Origin: Clostridium sp. C2-6-12
GTDB taxonomy: Bacteria; Bacillota; Clostridia; Clostridiales; Clostridiaceae
Length of the DNA stretch: 64,000 bases
Reading direction: 5' to 3'
Assembly (NCBI RefSeq): GCF_009928485.1
Contig: NZ_JAABNP010000018.1
Coordinates: 1 to 64,000 of the forward strand
Part shown: one piece after another, positions 1 to 8,406 of the stretch
Position numbering within the stretch: position 1 is the first letter of the stretch
Layout: every line of letters begins with the position of its first letter
The notes under the pieces: generated by a model
Database searches by the model: none
Told to the model about the DNA's origin: nothing
What the model saw: the letters and a program-made list of their open reading frames with translations, nothing else
Translations under genes and position numbers: made by a program

Positions 1-90
1 CTAATTTTAACAATGGAGGCTTGCATTTTCTATGCGTTAATTTTTTTACGCTTACCAATATTCTCCTTCCATTGTTTAAATAAGAATATA

Positions 91-136
91 AAAAAGCTAT
101 CATCCTTGAATGTTATTTCAAGGATGATAGCTTTTT
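91..136. terminator. Strong bidirectional terminator
   Basis: A long hairpin with arms AAAAGCTATCATCCTTGAA and its complement around a 5-base loop is flanked by A-runs on one side and T-runs on the other. It can therefore end transcription in both directions. It lies 67 bp beyond the end of the minus-strand CheX-like gene and probably ends that transcript, and perhaps a plus-strand transcript entering from the left. Confidence 0.8.
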
Positions 137-202
137 GCTTAGTGTTACCACCTCAATTTATCCATATACTACAATATAAACCTCTGCAAGTACGGGATGT
201 AA

Positions 203-1078
203 TTATATATTTTCTTTAATTAGTATATTTATTTTCCCAAATGATAAATTTACAGATATTTTGTATGTATTTTCTATTTTTATTCCTGAATATACCTCTT
301 GAGGTGTCATTTCTAGTTCCATTCCCATATTGGACATATTCACTAAAAAAATTCCATTATGTAAATTTAGGAATTCACTAACTGATGCTTCTGCCATTTC
401 ATCAATAGAATTCAATTCTTCTTCTGCATATTTAGATGCAAATTTTATAAAAGATTTTTCCTCTGCCTCAATAAATGTAGATAATGATACCTTTCCATTT
501 ATGTCTTGTTTCGCAACAAAATTACATTTATATTCTTCTAACTTAACTACTTCATCTATAACCGCTTCGTTATCAATAAATCTAATCAAATTTCTCATCA
601 TTAATCCTAAATAACATTTAAGGACATCTTCTTTATTGCTGTCTTGAAATTTTATAAATTTATTTATCATCTCATTTATATCATCTTTTTGTATTGCGTC
701 AAATTCCTTATCTGAAATACTATAATCATTTTTATATTCTTTTATTGCCTTTTCAAATTCTTGTAGTGTCATATATTCTTTATCTACAAGCGCTTGTCCT
801 AATAACAAGTGTCCAAATTTTTGAGAAGATAATAATTCCTCTACTTGATCTTCTTTAAGATATCCCATTTCTACAGCTATTTCACCGAATTTTTTGTCTA
901 GCTTTTTTTGTGCTTGATTAACTTCATCAGTTTGATTTGCAGTCATATATCCTGCATTTACAGCTAATACACCTAATTTTAACCTGGTTTCCTTTTGATA
1001 CTCTAATCCATCATGCAGTTGCTTAGGGGTTAGATATTTTTTATTCAATAAATATTGACCAAAAAATTGAGTAAACAT
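203..1078 (-). CDS. CheX-like phosphatase with N-terminal MshEN-like repeats
   Basis: This 291-residue soluble protein has two parts. Residues about 1-100 contain repeated motifs of the LG-x-LAV-x-GYM and LGQALVDKEYM type, as in the N-terminal (MshEN) domain of type II secretion and type IV pilus ATPases, some of which bind cyclic di-GMP. Residues about 200-291 resemble CheC/CheX phosphatases, with an E-x-x-N pair (SEFLN) followed about 20 residues later by a proline, matching the CheX active-site layout. CheX proteins dephosphorylate CheY-P. The gene sits 3 bp downstream of a CheY-like regulator, so that regulator is the likely substrate. The start has a GGGGGA ribosome site. The domain assignment is by eye and the MshEN part is the less certain half. 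Confidence 0.65.
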   Translation of the reverse strand: MFTQFFGQYLLNKKYLTPKQLHDGLEYQKETRLKLGVLAVNAGYMTANQTDEVNQAQKKLDKKFGEIAVEMGYLKEDQVEELLSSQKFGHLLLGQALVDKEYMTLQEFEKAIKEYKNDYSISDKEFDAIQKDDINEMINKFIKFQDSNKEDVLKCYLGLMMRNLIRFIDNEAVIDEVVKLEEYKCNFVAKQDINGKVSLSTFIEAEEKSFIKFASKYAEEELNSIDEMAEASVSEFLNLHNGIFLVNMSNMGMELEMTPQEVYSGIKIENTYKISVNLSFGKINILIKENI

Positions 1079-1081
1079 TAA

Positions 1082-1462
1082 CTATTCCCCCTTCTTAATA
1101 AAGTTTCCAACTATTTTAGTGATTTGTTCTTGTTCCCAAGGTTTTTGAATAAATTCAAATGCACCTGCTTCAATAGCTTTTTTCAAATGTTCTTTAGTTC
1201 CTGATGAAGAGGCCATTACAACTTTGGCATTTTCATTAAAATCTTTTATTTCTGAAACTGCTGTTATACCATCTTTTACTGGCATAACAATATCCATAAA
1301 TACCAAATCTGGATTTGTCTCCTTATAAATCTCCACTGCACATTGTCCATCAGTTGCCTCTAAAATATCAAATGAACCACATAACTTTAAGCTTTCCTTT
1401 AATTTTTTTCTCATTAACATTGAATCATCACAGATAAGAATTTTTAATAAACTCTCTGACAT
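1082..1462 (-). CDS. CheY-like single-domain response regulator
   Basis: A 126-residue stand-alone receiver domain. All expected residues are visible: the acidic pair D12-D13, phospho-acceptor D57 in VFMDIVMP, S85 in the switch position and K107 in QKPW. There is no output domain, so it should act by protein contact, as CheY does on the flagellar motor. It is the first gene of a two-gene operon with the CheX-like protein. An AGAGGGGGAG ribosome site precedes the ATG. The pair looks like a chemotaxis or motility side module that lacks its own kinase here. Confidence 0.9.
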   Translation of the reverse strand: MSESLLKILICDDSMLMRKKLKESLKLCGSFDILEATDGQCAVEIYKETNPDLVFMDIVMPVKDGITAVSEIKDFNENAKVVMASSSGTKEHLKKAIEAGAFEFIQKPWEQEQITKIVGNFIKKGE

Positions 1463-1624
1463 AACTGCTCCCCCTCTAATTAATCTTTAAAATTATACCA
1501 TTCTAATTTTATAATTTCTCCTTATATATTTTCATAATTTAGCTCGGCATTTTTAGTTTTGTTATTACCGACTAACATTATACCTTTTATTATCGATACC
1601 AATAGCTCTTTAATTTAGCTTTTA

Positions 1625-1804
1625 TTAACAGTAAACGTTATTAAAGAAATCTTTTACATACCAAATAAATCTAATTACTTTATTTATTTCATTATAACTT
1701 AAATTTATTTGTTCTAAAATATAAAAATTATAATCACTTAAATTTAAGTATAAGATTTGTACAATTTTGCATTGTAATTTGTCATAAAATCTTTTATCTT
1801 GCAT
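1625..1804 (-). CDS. Small hypothetical protein after the MGMT-type gene
   Basis: A 59-codon frame begins 7 bp after the stop of the MGMT-type gene and encodes a basic, aromatic-rich peptide (starts MQDKRFYDK, ends FFNNVYC). The spacing suggests translational coupling. There is no clear Shine-Dalgarno sequence, no recognised domain, and no obvious signal peptide. It could be a real small gene or a chance frame in AT-rich DNA. The 160 bases further downstream (1463-1624) show nothing else. Confidence 0.35.
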   Translation of the reverse strand: MQDKRFYDKLQCKIVQILYLNLSDYNFYILEQINLSYNEINKVIRFIWYVKDFFNNVYC

Positions 1805-1811
1805 TTCAATT

Positions 1812-2120
1812 CTAATTGTTCCAATGATTTTTCTTCATATCAACATGATTATCATCTTTAAAGGATACACCTTCTTCTAATAGCAGAAATCGTTGTTCAT
1901 GCCATCCAGGAGCTAGCCTTCCAGCATGATTCACCACACGATGACATGGATATCTCCCATAAAATTCTGCCTGACTAAGAACCTTCCCCACAAGCCGCGC
2001 ATTTTTGTCTCTACCAATAAGCTTAGCAATTTGTCCATATGTAGCTACTTTCCCCTCTGGGATTTCTTCAACAACGGAAAGTATTTCATAAATTAATTGT
2101 TCATTCATAATCTTTTTCAT
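1812..2120 (-). CDS. MGMT-family (alkyltransferase-like) protein
   Basis: A 102-residue protein equal to the C-terminal DNA-binding and catalytic domain of O6-alkylguanine-DNA alkyltransferase (family fact). It keeps the helix segment GKVATYGQIAKLIG and the active-site motif PCHRV with Cys59. Alkyltransferase-like proteins without repair activity have Trp at this position, so this short form may still accept an alkyl group. The start is placed at the ATG behind AGGTGA with 5-6 bases of spacing. An upstream ATG nine codons earlier lacks a ribosome site. No N-terminal Ada-type domain is present. Role inferred: repair or sensing of O6-alkylguanine. Confidence 0.85.
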   Translation of the reverse strand: MKKIMNEQLIYEILSVVEEIPEGKVATYGQIAKLIGRDKNARLVGKVLSQAEFYGRYPCHRVVNHAGRLAPGWHEQRFLLLEEGVSFKDDNHVDMKKNHWNN

Positions 2121-2338
2121 ATATTCACCTATAATACAGATCTTCATTTGGATATTACCATACTTTTATGCAATATTTATATATTATTAACTGAAGATAC
2201 ATGTTTTTTACATCATCTTAATAACTATTTGAAATCATCTCTCTAATTATACAATATATTTTATATTTTTTTCTTTATTTTTCTATAATGTATAAATATC
2301 TTAGCATTTTCTATATATAAGAAAATATTAAAATATGG

Positions 2339-2381
2339 AAAAAGTTTATATCACTATTTTTTCAATGATATAAGCTTTTTT
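2339..2381. terminator. Bidirectional terminator after the metallopeptidase lipoprotein
   Basis: Hairpin with arms AAAAAG-TTATATCA and TGATATAA-CTTTTT, each with one bulged base, around a T-rich loop. It ends in T-runs on both strands. It lies 78 bp beyond the stop of the minus-strand lipoprotein gene that ends at 2459. Confidence 0.65.
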
Positions 2382-2458
2382 AATTCTCTTTTTGTACAGT
2401 TTGAATTTGTATACAAAATAATATTTTATAGATGTATCTTATCTAAGGCAACTATATA

Positions 2459-3577
2459 TTATGAGCTTGATGTCTGTTTAATTGACAGTTCTTTAAATAG
2501 TTTAATTAATTCTGGATAAAACTCATTAAATGAAGGATATTTATCTCGATTATTCTCATATTCTTTCAATTTTTCAGAAATTGCGCTGATATAAATAAAT
2601 TTCATGCCAGTATCTCTAGCTATATACTCTTCACTTTTTTCAAGTCCAAAAGTGTTTCGTAAAACACTGTAACTTATTGCTCTTACAATATGTTCATTTA
2701 CACAACAATTCCAATCCGTGTATGCCTGCTTACTCATATCATCCTTTATAGGTAAAAACAAATTACTGTACTTATTAATTTCATCTATATTTTTTTCAGT
2801 TAATGGGTTTATATAAGAATGCCCGAATTCATGCACCACCATCTGAAAAAATTCTGCATCATCATTTGGTACAACCATAAAATCATATAAATCAAACTTT
2901 CCATCTTTTGCTGGCATTTTTATACCATAACCTCCTATTGATAATGGTTGAATTATAAAATTATAGCTGTTTTGTTTATATCCATAATAGTTTTGAATCT
3001 TCTCTATAAGGCCTAATTTATCAATCCTGTTTTTTACATCCGAAACGCATTTCTTGTAAAATTCATCATGACTTATATAAAAATCATCAAATTTAGATTT
3101 CTTTCTAAAATCTGATAATAAATCAAAAAACTTTAGTAACTTTTCCTTACCTCCTGCATTGGTTATAATCGTTTCAGGTAAAGAAATATCCTCTAAAAGC
3201 TTTAGATTATCATCAACATATAACATGGCATTAGGAGCTGTATCATAGGTAAATCCTGTTTCCATCATCTCTTTACATAAATTAATTACCTCTTCATTCT
3301 TATACTTTGAAAAGTAATTTGAAATGTCATCACTATATTTTTGATTATCTACATGCAAATTTTTCTTTAAAATAACTGGTGCATCTGCAAGATACTGCAC
3401 CACGCCAAGCAGTTCAATTTTTGGTTCAACGCTCACATTGCATATACCACTTTCCTTAACAGTATTTGCTATCTTTTCGTTGACCTCAATTGTCTTGGTA
3501 TTATTACTACTTGCACATCCAATACAATTCAATAGCATCATGCAAACTATCCCTAAGACTACTATCTTCTCTCTCAT
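2459..3577 (-). CDS. DUF4932-like lipoprotein with an HExxH metallopeptidase motif
   Basis: A 372-residue exported protein. The N-terminus is a hydrophobic signal peptide ending in LNCIGC, a lipobox-like sequence, so it is probably a surface lipoprotein. Around two thirds along is VVHEFGHSYINP, a zincin HExxH signature in a setting like DUF4932 proteins, whose substrates are unknown. The rest is soluble and lysine-rich. The start is placed at the ATG after GGGGATGATGATT; in-frame ATGs up to 15 bases earlier are possible. It stands alone, with a terminator downstream. Zinc binding and peptidase activity are inferred from the motif only. Confidence 0.75.
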   Translation of the reverse strand: MREKIVVLGIVCMMLLNCIGCASSNNTKTIEVNEKIANTVKESGICNVSVEPKIELLGVVQYLADAPVILKKNLHVDNQKYSDDISNYFSKYKNEEVINLCKEMMETGFTYDTAPNAMLYVDDNLKLLEDISLPETIITNAGGKEKLLKFFDLLSDFRKKSKFDDFYISHDEFYKKCVSDVKNRIDKLGLIEKIQNYYGYKQNSYNFIIQPLSIGGYGIKMPAKDGKFDLYDFMVVPNDDAEFFQMVVHEFGHSYINPLTEKNIDEINKYSNLFLPIKDDMSKQAYTDWNCCVNEHIVRAISYSVLRNTFGLEKSEEYIARDTGMKFIYISAISEKLKEYENNRDKYPSFNEFYPELIKLFKELSIKQTSSS

Positions 3578-3799
3578 AATCATCATCCCCATCTTAATAT
3601 TGATGCTAAACTTTTAGAAAACTTTTATTTTCCATCACTGTGTAACATAGTACCATAAAATCATATATTTAACAATAATTCAAAGTAAAGTATAAACTTA
3701 TTACAACTCCATTTAACCACCTTATAATTAACTACATAAATAAAAATTCACCATATCTAAAGCTGTGATTTTAGATTACAAATATCTGAACATTGCAAT

Positions 3800-4336
3800 C
3801 TATTTAAAATCGTTATTGAATTTAAATATTAGTTTATCTCCATCAAATGTTGAACCATGATTTTCTTCAAAGTTCCCATTTGTATAATCACTAATAGTTT
3901 TTCTCCAAAACTTTTCTCCCCTTGGATTCATCCCTGATGGAGCTACATATAATCCCCACTTTCCTAAAAACTTATCAAATATCTCCTTTGCTGCAATGGA
4001 TGCAATATTTTTTCCTCTATACGGTCTTAATAAAAAGAACTCATAAACGTAAAAATCCATTCCTTCTGGTGCAAACTTACCAGTTGATACCAAGTCAAAT
4101 CCAGCTGGTTTTCCATCTACCATTATAATAAATGGAAATAGATAATCTGGATTTTCAAACCAAGCATTTTGAACATCATATTGCTCAATTAAGGTTTTTG
4201 TAGGCCCATCCTCGTAAATCCCATATTCATTAGGTACATTTCCATAAATCTCTGACAAGTCATGCAGATATAGTGGATAAATATTTTTTATTATCTTTCC
4301 ATCCTCTTCATTTGCCAAAACTACTTTAACTTCCAA
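3800..4336 (-). CDS. GNAT-family N-acetyltransferase
   Basis: A 178-residue single-domain protein. The acetyl-CoA binding stretch is recognisable as VYEFFLLRPYRGKNIASIAA, a variant of the GNAT R/Q-x-x-G-x-G/A loop (here RPYRGKNIA). A TTG start is used behind AAGGAAGGTGA. It stands alone between a lipoprotein gene and a perfect 13-bp inverted repeat 35 bases upstream of its start, which may be an operator. The substrate cannot be told; relatives acetylate antibiotics, amino acids or proteins. Confidence 0.8.
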   Translation of the reverse strand: MEVKVVLANEEDGKIIKNIYPLYLHDLSEIYGNVPNEYGIYEDGPTKTLIEQYDVQNAWFENPDYLFPFIIMVDGKPAGFDLVSTGKFAPEGMDFYVYEFFLLRPYRGKNIASIAAKEIFDKFLGKWGLYVAPSGMNPRGEKFWRKTISDYTNGNFEENHGSTFDGDKLIFKFNNDFK

Positions 4337-4371
4337 AATTTCACCTTCCTTTTAATATTAATCAAAATAAA

Positions 4372-4403
4372 TAGCATGCTAATTATAAATTTAATTAGCA
4401 TGC
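4372..4403. repeat. Perfect palindrome upstream of the GNAT gene
   Basis: Arms AGCATGCTAATTA and TAATTAGCATGCT are perfect complements around a 6-base loop. It has no T-run, so it is a poor terminator. It lies 35-67 bases upstream of the GNAT start codon, where an operator would sit. No regulator gene lies next to it except the CD3324-type gene on the other side. Confidence 0.5.
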
Positions 4404-4476
4404 TGATTATAAATATGACATTATATGTAAATTAAAATTTAACTTATATTATCTATCTACTTAAAATCAGATATAG

Positions 4477-4502
4477 TTTCCTTATAAAATTCTATAAGGA
4501 AA
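4477..4502. repeat. Short inverted repeat after the CD3324-type gene
   Basis: Arms TTTCCTTATA and TATAAGGAAA surround a 6-base loop, 53 bases beyond the stop of the minus-strand regulator gene. It may act as a weak terminator, but there is no clear U-tract. Confidence 0.4.
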
Positions 4503-4554
4503 TCATATCATAACTTTAAATAAACCTTCAATTTCATAAATAGTTATGGCTTAA

Positions 4555-4833
4555 TTATGAGCACGATCTCTTCTGCTCTCTTATAATACGTCTTATACTC
4601 TGCTCTGATAAATAATACATTTGTGCTAAGTTCTTTATAGGCACATCATTATTATACTTTTGAAAAATTTCAATATCTCTATTTTTCAGCATATCTTTTG
4701 TACCACTTTTTTCTCCCCAAGCTTTTTGATTATTATTTTTTCTTGGTATATAAACAAATTCTCCATCAACATATTCTTGTATGACCCTTATAATCTCTTC
4801 TGGTAACACATTTTTTGCCTTAATATATTTCAA
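4555..4833 (-). CDS. CD3324-family / Mor-like HTH protein
   Basis: A 92-residue basic protein resembling the CD3324 family, which is related to the C-terminal DNA-binding part of Mor/C transcription activators. It starts LKYIKAKNVLPEEIIRVIQ and ends with a helix-turn-helix (IKNLAQMYYLSEQSIRRII). The start is placed at the TTG eight bases after AGGAGG; an ATG 16 codons earlier has no ribosome site. It probably binds DNA as a small regulator. Targets are unknown. It is transcribed alone. Confidence 0.75.
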   Translation of the reverse strand: MKYIKAKNVLPEEIIRVIQEYVDGEFVYIPRKNNNQKAWGEKSGTKDMLKNRDIEIFQKYNNDVPIKNLAQMYYLSEQSIRRIIREQKRSCS

Positions 4834-4946
4834 TACTTTGCCCTCCTGTACTTTTATATATAGGATGCAAATACTACTCAAAGCTAAGTAATGCGTTACA
4901 AAAACCTAAGTTAATTAATATACATTTAAGCAATTTTTTATATTAG

Positions 4947-4996
4947 GCTCCTGACAAAGCATTGCTTTTTCGTTTCATTGTAGTCTTTGCAGGAGC
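4947..4996. repeat. Long-loop hairpin between the HD gene and the CD3324-type gene
   Basis: GCTCCTG-(AC)-AAAG at the left pairs with CTTTG-CAGGAGC at the right across a T-rich loop of about 25 bases. It lies about 90 bases downstream of the HD-domain gene. The arms are GC-richer than the surroundings. No U-tract follows, so it may be an RNA structure or a small element remnant rather than a terminator. Confidence 0.4.
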
Positions 4997-5087
4997 AAAT
5001 TTTAAACTTTCTAAAAATCATTTTGATTTTCATAATACCACAGCCTTCCTTATCTAATTAGATTACGTATAATAATTTAGAAAATAT

Positions 5088-5714
5088 CTATAATCTAAAA
5101 GTATTCTCAACTACTCTTGGAAGGATACTATATACGGATTTACCCATTTTCAATTCAAAATACTCCTTTATTTCAAACGTTGCCTTCCATTTTAGTGTAG
5201 TATATTCATTTATTCCATGTCTTAGTGCTGCTTCTATCATCCTTTTCTCTATAAGATAGTAACCATCAATAAATGCCAATGAATCACATAATTGAATGAG
5301 CCTATCATAATCATCATATTCAGTGCTTTCTAAATACTGTTTTACAAATTCATACTCTTCTTTAGTACAATCCCACTTTCCAAATGCAGATTTTATATCC
5401 TTACAATCAAATGAATGAGTAATACATACCTTAGCAACTCGATAGAAACCTTTTTCCATTAAAAAATTATATCCATCTAGAATATGCCTCATGCCAGTTA
5501 TTCCAAATCTTCTGCCTATATCATGAAGCATTCCTAATATTGATGCAACCTGTGGATCTAATCCATCACAATTTTCTGCTATAATTTGTGCTGCTTTACT
5601 GGCATACATAGAATGTTTTATCCAAGACCCTGGATTTAATTCTCCAGCCTCATGCAAAAATGCTTCTGCCTCTTCTATAGTTGGCATCCCTTTTTTATCA
5701 TTGTTTCCTAACAT
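5088..5714 (-). CDS. HD-domain phosphohydrolase-like protein
   Basis: A 208-residue soluble protein with an HD metal-binding motif in GMLHDIGRRFG (around residue 88) and a further histidine pattern, THSFD, about 45 residues later, as in HD-type nucleotide hydrolases. The N-terminal lead places a conserved H before the helix of the HD motif (KHSMYASKAAQII). The HD superfamily hydrolyses phosphate esters of nucleotides, but this one has no partner domain and its substrate cannot be predicted. AAGGAG precedes the ATG. It is monocistronic. Confidence 0.8.
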   Translation of the reverse strand: MLGNNDKKGMPTIEEAEAFLHEAGELNPGSWIKHSMYASKAAQIIAENCDGLDPQVASILGMLHDIGRRFGITGMRHILDGYNFLMEKGFYRVAKVCITHSFDCKDIKSAFGKWDCTKEEYEFVKQYLESTEYDDYDRLIQLCDSLAFIDGYYLIEKRMIEAALRHGINEYTTLKWKATFEIKEYFELKMGKSVYSILPRVVENTFRL

Positions 5715-6092
5715 ATTTAACTCCTTAAAATTCTAACACTTAATACGTTATAATTTACCATTCTGTAATACTTCTATATTATATATCACAAAAACAAAAC
5801 TTACCATATTTCTTTTAATATGGTAAATCACTTCTAATAATTTTATATCCAATTTTAGCGAAGTTCCAATTTATATATGCTATGCTTCGCCTTTTATTCT
5901 TCTAAGCTTATTTAGTATTTTATAGTATTTTTTATTTATTCACATGATATTTATATTATAGATATAATCGAAAAAATGAAACTGACTTTTTCCTTTTATC
6001 AGTTGTTGATTTATAATTAAAATTTACCTGCAAATTCATACAGAATTGATTCAATATAATATCTATAGTCATTGACTATTTTTTTACCACTC
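5715..6092. other. Intergenic stretch with small hairpins and a frame fragment
   Basis: No intact gene is visible. A hairpin TTACCATATT/AATATGGTAA lies at 5801-5826. GCGAAG/CTTCGC followed by CTTTTATTCTT lies at 5859-5890 and would terminate on the plus strand. A copy of the AAATGAAACTGA...TCAGT element that forms the terminator at 7165 lies at 5971-6006. On the minus strand a coding-like fragment (INKSGKKIVND..., ending LYEFAGKF) runs down to 6017 without a start codon. The stretch is probably gene debris. Confidence 0.4.
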
Positions 6093-6512
6093 TTATTGAT
6101 TATTCCGAGATTCTAAAGTTGTAAAAATAACATATGGTACAAATAATCCAGATAAACCAGAGTATATCCCCTTCGCATTAAAAAATATAATACTCATAAT
6201 TGCAAAAAATAAACAAATCACATAATATATACTTGCAATTATCATATTAGCTTTTTCACCTGTTCTAAAACCGGGTACATTTTTTAATATTGACTTTATA
6301 GATAAATCCCTAATATCTACTTTTTCTTTTTGATTAGACTTATACTTTGATTTGTAATATATTAATATAATCATAAGTATACTCATACAGAATAACTCAA
6401 AAATTATCTTCCTATAATCCCTTATGTATATATTATAAGAAACTCTAATCAGAAAACTTATAAAAGTAAATATATAAATTTTATCTATTGCATCTAGCTT
6501 TTTTAACTTCAT
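6093..6512 (-). CDS. Hypothetical four-helix membrane protein
   Basis: A 139-residue protein with about four hydrophobic segments: near residues 12-25 and 35-52, then 88-108 and 112-130. A basic cytoplasmic loop (YKSKYKSNQKEK) lies between the two pairs. I recognise no family. It has a GTGAGATGAG leader as a possible ribosome site. Its 3' end overlaps another coding-like frame fragment, so the local sequence may have been rearranged. No function is assigned. Confidence 0.6.
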   Translation of the reverse strand: MKLKKLDAIDKIYIFTFISFLIRVSYNIYIRDYRKIIFELFCMSILMIILIYYKSKYKSNQKEKVDIRDLSIKSILKNVPGFRTGEKANMIIASIYYVICLFFAIMSIIFFNAKGIYSGLSGLFVPYVIFTTLESRNNQ

Positions 6513-6678
6513 ACTTTTCTCATCTCACTAATTCAATTATTAATTTAGCTTTCCCAAATTAGCCAACTAACCAGTAATACTTATACTTTCATATTACTAA
6601 ATGTTATCTATACTGAACTATTACGTTTTATTATAAGATTATTCATCAAATCTACTCAATAAACTGGAATTTATAATG

Positions 6679-7032
6679 CTATTTTTCAATAGCTTTCTGC
6701 AAATATACTAAAACTATATTCATTGTAGTTATAAGTTTTGAAAAACGTGTATATGTTGAACTACCTTCTTTAGCATTGTTAAGCCCTGTTGTACTTTTAT
6801 TTTTGATTGAAGTAATTTGTACAACTGCTTTTTCTAATTCCTCTTTTGAATATTGATTTTTTTGATTCATCAATAAGGCTTTAGAAATGTATAAAGCCTT
6901 AATCCTATTTTTAGATAGTGACAACGAAGGTGAACCCTCCTTTAATTTGGTTTGTACCTTTTCGCAATTAACTATTGTTGATTCAATTATTCTTAAGGTA
7001 TCTTTAATCTGTCGTTCTGTAAATGAATGCAT
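6679..7032 (-). CDS. Hypothetical all-helical small protein
   Basis: A 117-residue, basic, soluble protein predicted to be almost entirely helical, with repeated S/T/N-rich linkers (for example KSTTGLNNAKEGSS). It has no signal peptide, membrane segment or cysteine cluster. AGGAGC precedes the ATG. It lies between a membrane protein gene and the DUF5105-like lipoprotein gene, each with its own control region. I do not recognise it and assign no function. Confidence 0.6.
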   Translation of the reverse strand: MHSFTERQIKDTLRIIESTIVNCEKVQTKLKEGSPSLSLSKNRIKALYISKALLMNQKNQYSKEELEKAVVQITSIKNKSTTGLNNAKEGSSTYTRFSKLITTMNIVLVYLQKAIEK

Positions 7033-7164
7033 GACATTAAGCTCCTAAATCCTTATTTATCTATATTATATCAAAAGCGGTATTACTTTGTAATAACTTA
7101 CTAGAATTAAATCTCTAAAAGCGATTGCTTGGTTTGATTATTAAATTTAATTTTATATGAAAAT

Positions 7165-7204
7165 AAAAAATGAAACTGACTTTTTATTTTATCAGTTTCA
7201 TTTT
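7165..7204. terminator. Terminator of the DUF5105-like lipoprotein gene
   Basis: Arms AAAATGAAACTGA and TCAGTTTCATTTT surround a T-rich loop, 40 bases past the stop of the minus-strand lipoprotein gene. Related half or whole copies occur at 5971-6006 and next to the decayed lipoprotein copy at about 13660. Confidence 0.7.
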
Positions 7205-7243
7205 AATATGTTGCTATAAAATTTTATTTACCTTAATAATCTT

Positions 7244-7876
7244 TTATCCCATGAATATATAGTCTAAAATAACTCCTTCAAGTCCACTATATTCTTCCAT
7301 TGGCTCCCAAACTTTTTCTCCTTTAGTGAAGATTAAACTTACAGTTTGTGGTTCTGCTTTTGCTGTGCCTGCTGCAATGGAATCACATATATATTCTAAT
7401 AATTTCTTTTGCACTTCTTCTTTTGACATATTAGGATTATTAGTATAATCTGCTATAGCTTTGTTTTGAGCATCTTTAAATATTTTATCCATATCAAAAA
7501 CTTTTAGTTTCAAATCAAATTTTTCAACTTTTTTATCTGCTGAAGTTTGCTTTATTTCATAGCTTAAATTAGATAAACCTTTAATTAAACTTTCTTTAAA
7601 TTTAGCTTTAACTTCATCTGTTATTACACTTTTATCAACATTATCTCCAGCAAAGCTCTTCATAAGCTTATTTTCTTTATCTTGTACAAGTTTATTATAA
7701 CTGTCTTCTGTAAATCCTATCTTGTCCATATTTGTTTTATCATTTTTTAATAAAACATTTAAGAATATTTTAGCACTTTCTTCTGCTGATACCTTTGGGC
7801 CTCCACAAGAAATCAACATTGTTGATGATATTACAGTTATTAAAAATACTGCAAAAAATTTTTTTAAGTTTTTCAT
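7244..7876 (-). CDS. DUF5105-like lipoprotein
   Basis: A 210-residue lipoprotein precursor. The signal peptide ends in the lipobox LISCG (Cys24) and is followed by a short acidic spacer and the SAEESAKIFLNVLL motif typical of DUF5105-like surface lipoproteins of Firmicutes. The mature part is lysine-rich and extracellular. Its function is unknown. It is alone between the regulon-type promoter at 7921-7963 and the terminator at 7165-7204, so it is a single-gene member of the regulon described below. A truncated, frameshifted second copy with a decayed version of the same promoter lies at 13658-13884. Confidence 0.8.
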   Translation of the reverse strand: MKNLKKFFAVFLITVISSTMLISCGGPKVSAEESAKIFLNVLLKNDKTNMDKIGFTEDSYNKLVQDKENKLMKSFAGDNVDKSVITDEVKAKFKESLIKGLSNLSYEIKQTSADKKVEKFDLKLKVFDMDKIFKDAQNKAIADYTNNPNMSKEEVQKKLLEYICDSIAAGTAKAEPQTVSLIFTKGEKVWEPMEEYSGLEGVILDYIFMG

Positions 7877-7920
7877 TAATATTTCTCCCCTTATTTGAAA
7901 AATTGTTATTTACAATTTAT

Positions 7921-7963
7921 ATTTTACTTAGTAAGAAAGCCATTGTATTGTATAATTGCGACA
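7921..7963 (-). promoter_or_regulatory. Regulon promoter/operator, lipoprotein gene
   Basis: On the minus strand: TGTCG, CAATTA, TACAATACA (7963-7944), then a 17-bp spacer and the -10 TAAAAT (7926-7921). It sits about 45 bp upstream of the lipoprotein start codon. The spacing is the same as at five other sites in the window. The six bases between the conserved halves are not a T-run here, which shows that only the two halves are conserved. Confidence 0.75.
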
Positions 7964-8198
7964 TATATGCCAATTTAAAAATTATTATTAAAAATGTTTT
8001 CTTTAAATCTATATAAAGTAATAAAAATAAATTTTTGCAAAGAAAAAGCACCTGTTAATACAGATACCATAACTATAAACATTCGTAAACTATCATTTGG
8101 CATTTATATGTTTCCGAGTAGACTTGAATATCTACTTATAAATTTTCTTGTAGCTAAAATGACTTTTGTATTAGAGCTTTTTCCAAATATCCTTGGCC

Positions 8199-8372
8199 TT
8201 ATAAAAATTGATAAGGTGCATAATTATATAAAATTTCTATAAAATATTTTTTATCAACATAAAGGTAATCCTCATTTGTTAACTTAAACTCATTTTCTAC
8301 ATCTGTTATTTCTTGCAAATTAGCAGTATCTTTTTTATCAGTAATAAATTCTAATTTTGAAAAATCAAACAT
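8199..8372 (-). CDS. Small hypothetical ORF, possibly the N-terminus of a decayed gene
   Basis: A 57-codon frame (MFDFSKLEFITDKKD...NYAPYQFL) starts at an ATG eight bases after GAGGAG, a convincing ribosome site. It is acidic and coding-like. After its stop, a different frame on the same strand continues coding-like for about 30 codons (RIFGKSSNTKVILATRKF), so the gene may once have been longer and been broken by a frameshift. I do not recognise the family. Confidence 0.45.
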   Translation of the reverse strand: MFDFSKLEFITDKKDTANLQEITDVENEFKLTNEDYLYVDKKYFIEILYNYAPYQFL

Positions 8373-8406
8373 TCTATCAACTCCTCAAACAACTATTATA
8401 TCATTT

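Noticed and set aside
13..219. Plus-strand open frame at the left edge
   Set aside because: It runs through a strong terminator hairpin, has no ribosome site and a random hydrophobic composition.
4947..4996. Small mobile element end
   Set aside because: Only a single hairpin is seen, without a target-site duplication or a second copy in the window.
7994..8242. Plus-strand open frame of 82 codons
   Set aside because: It overlaps the minus-strand coding-like frames that have a ribosome site, and it has none itself.
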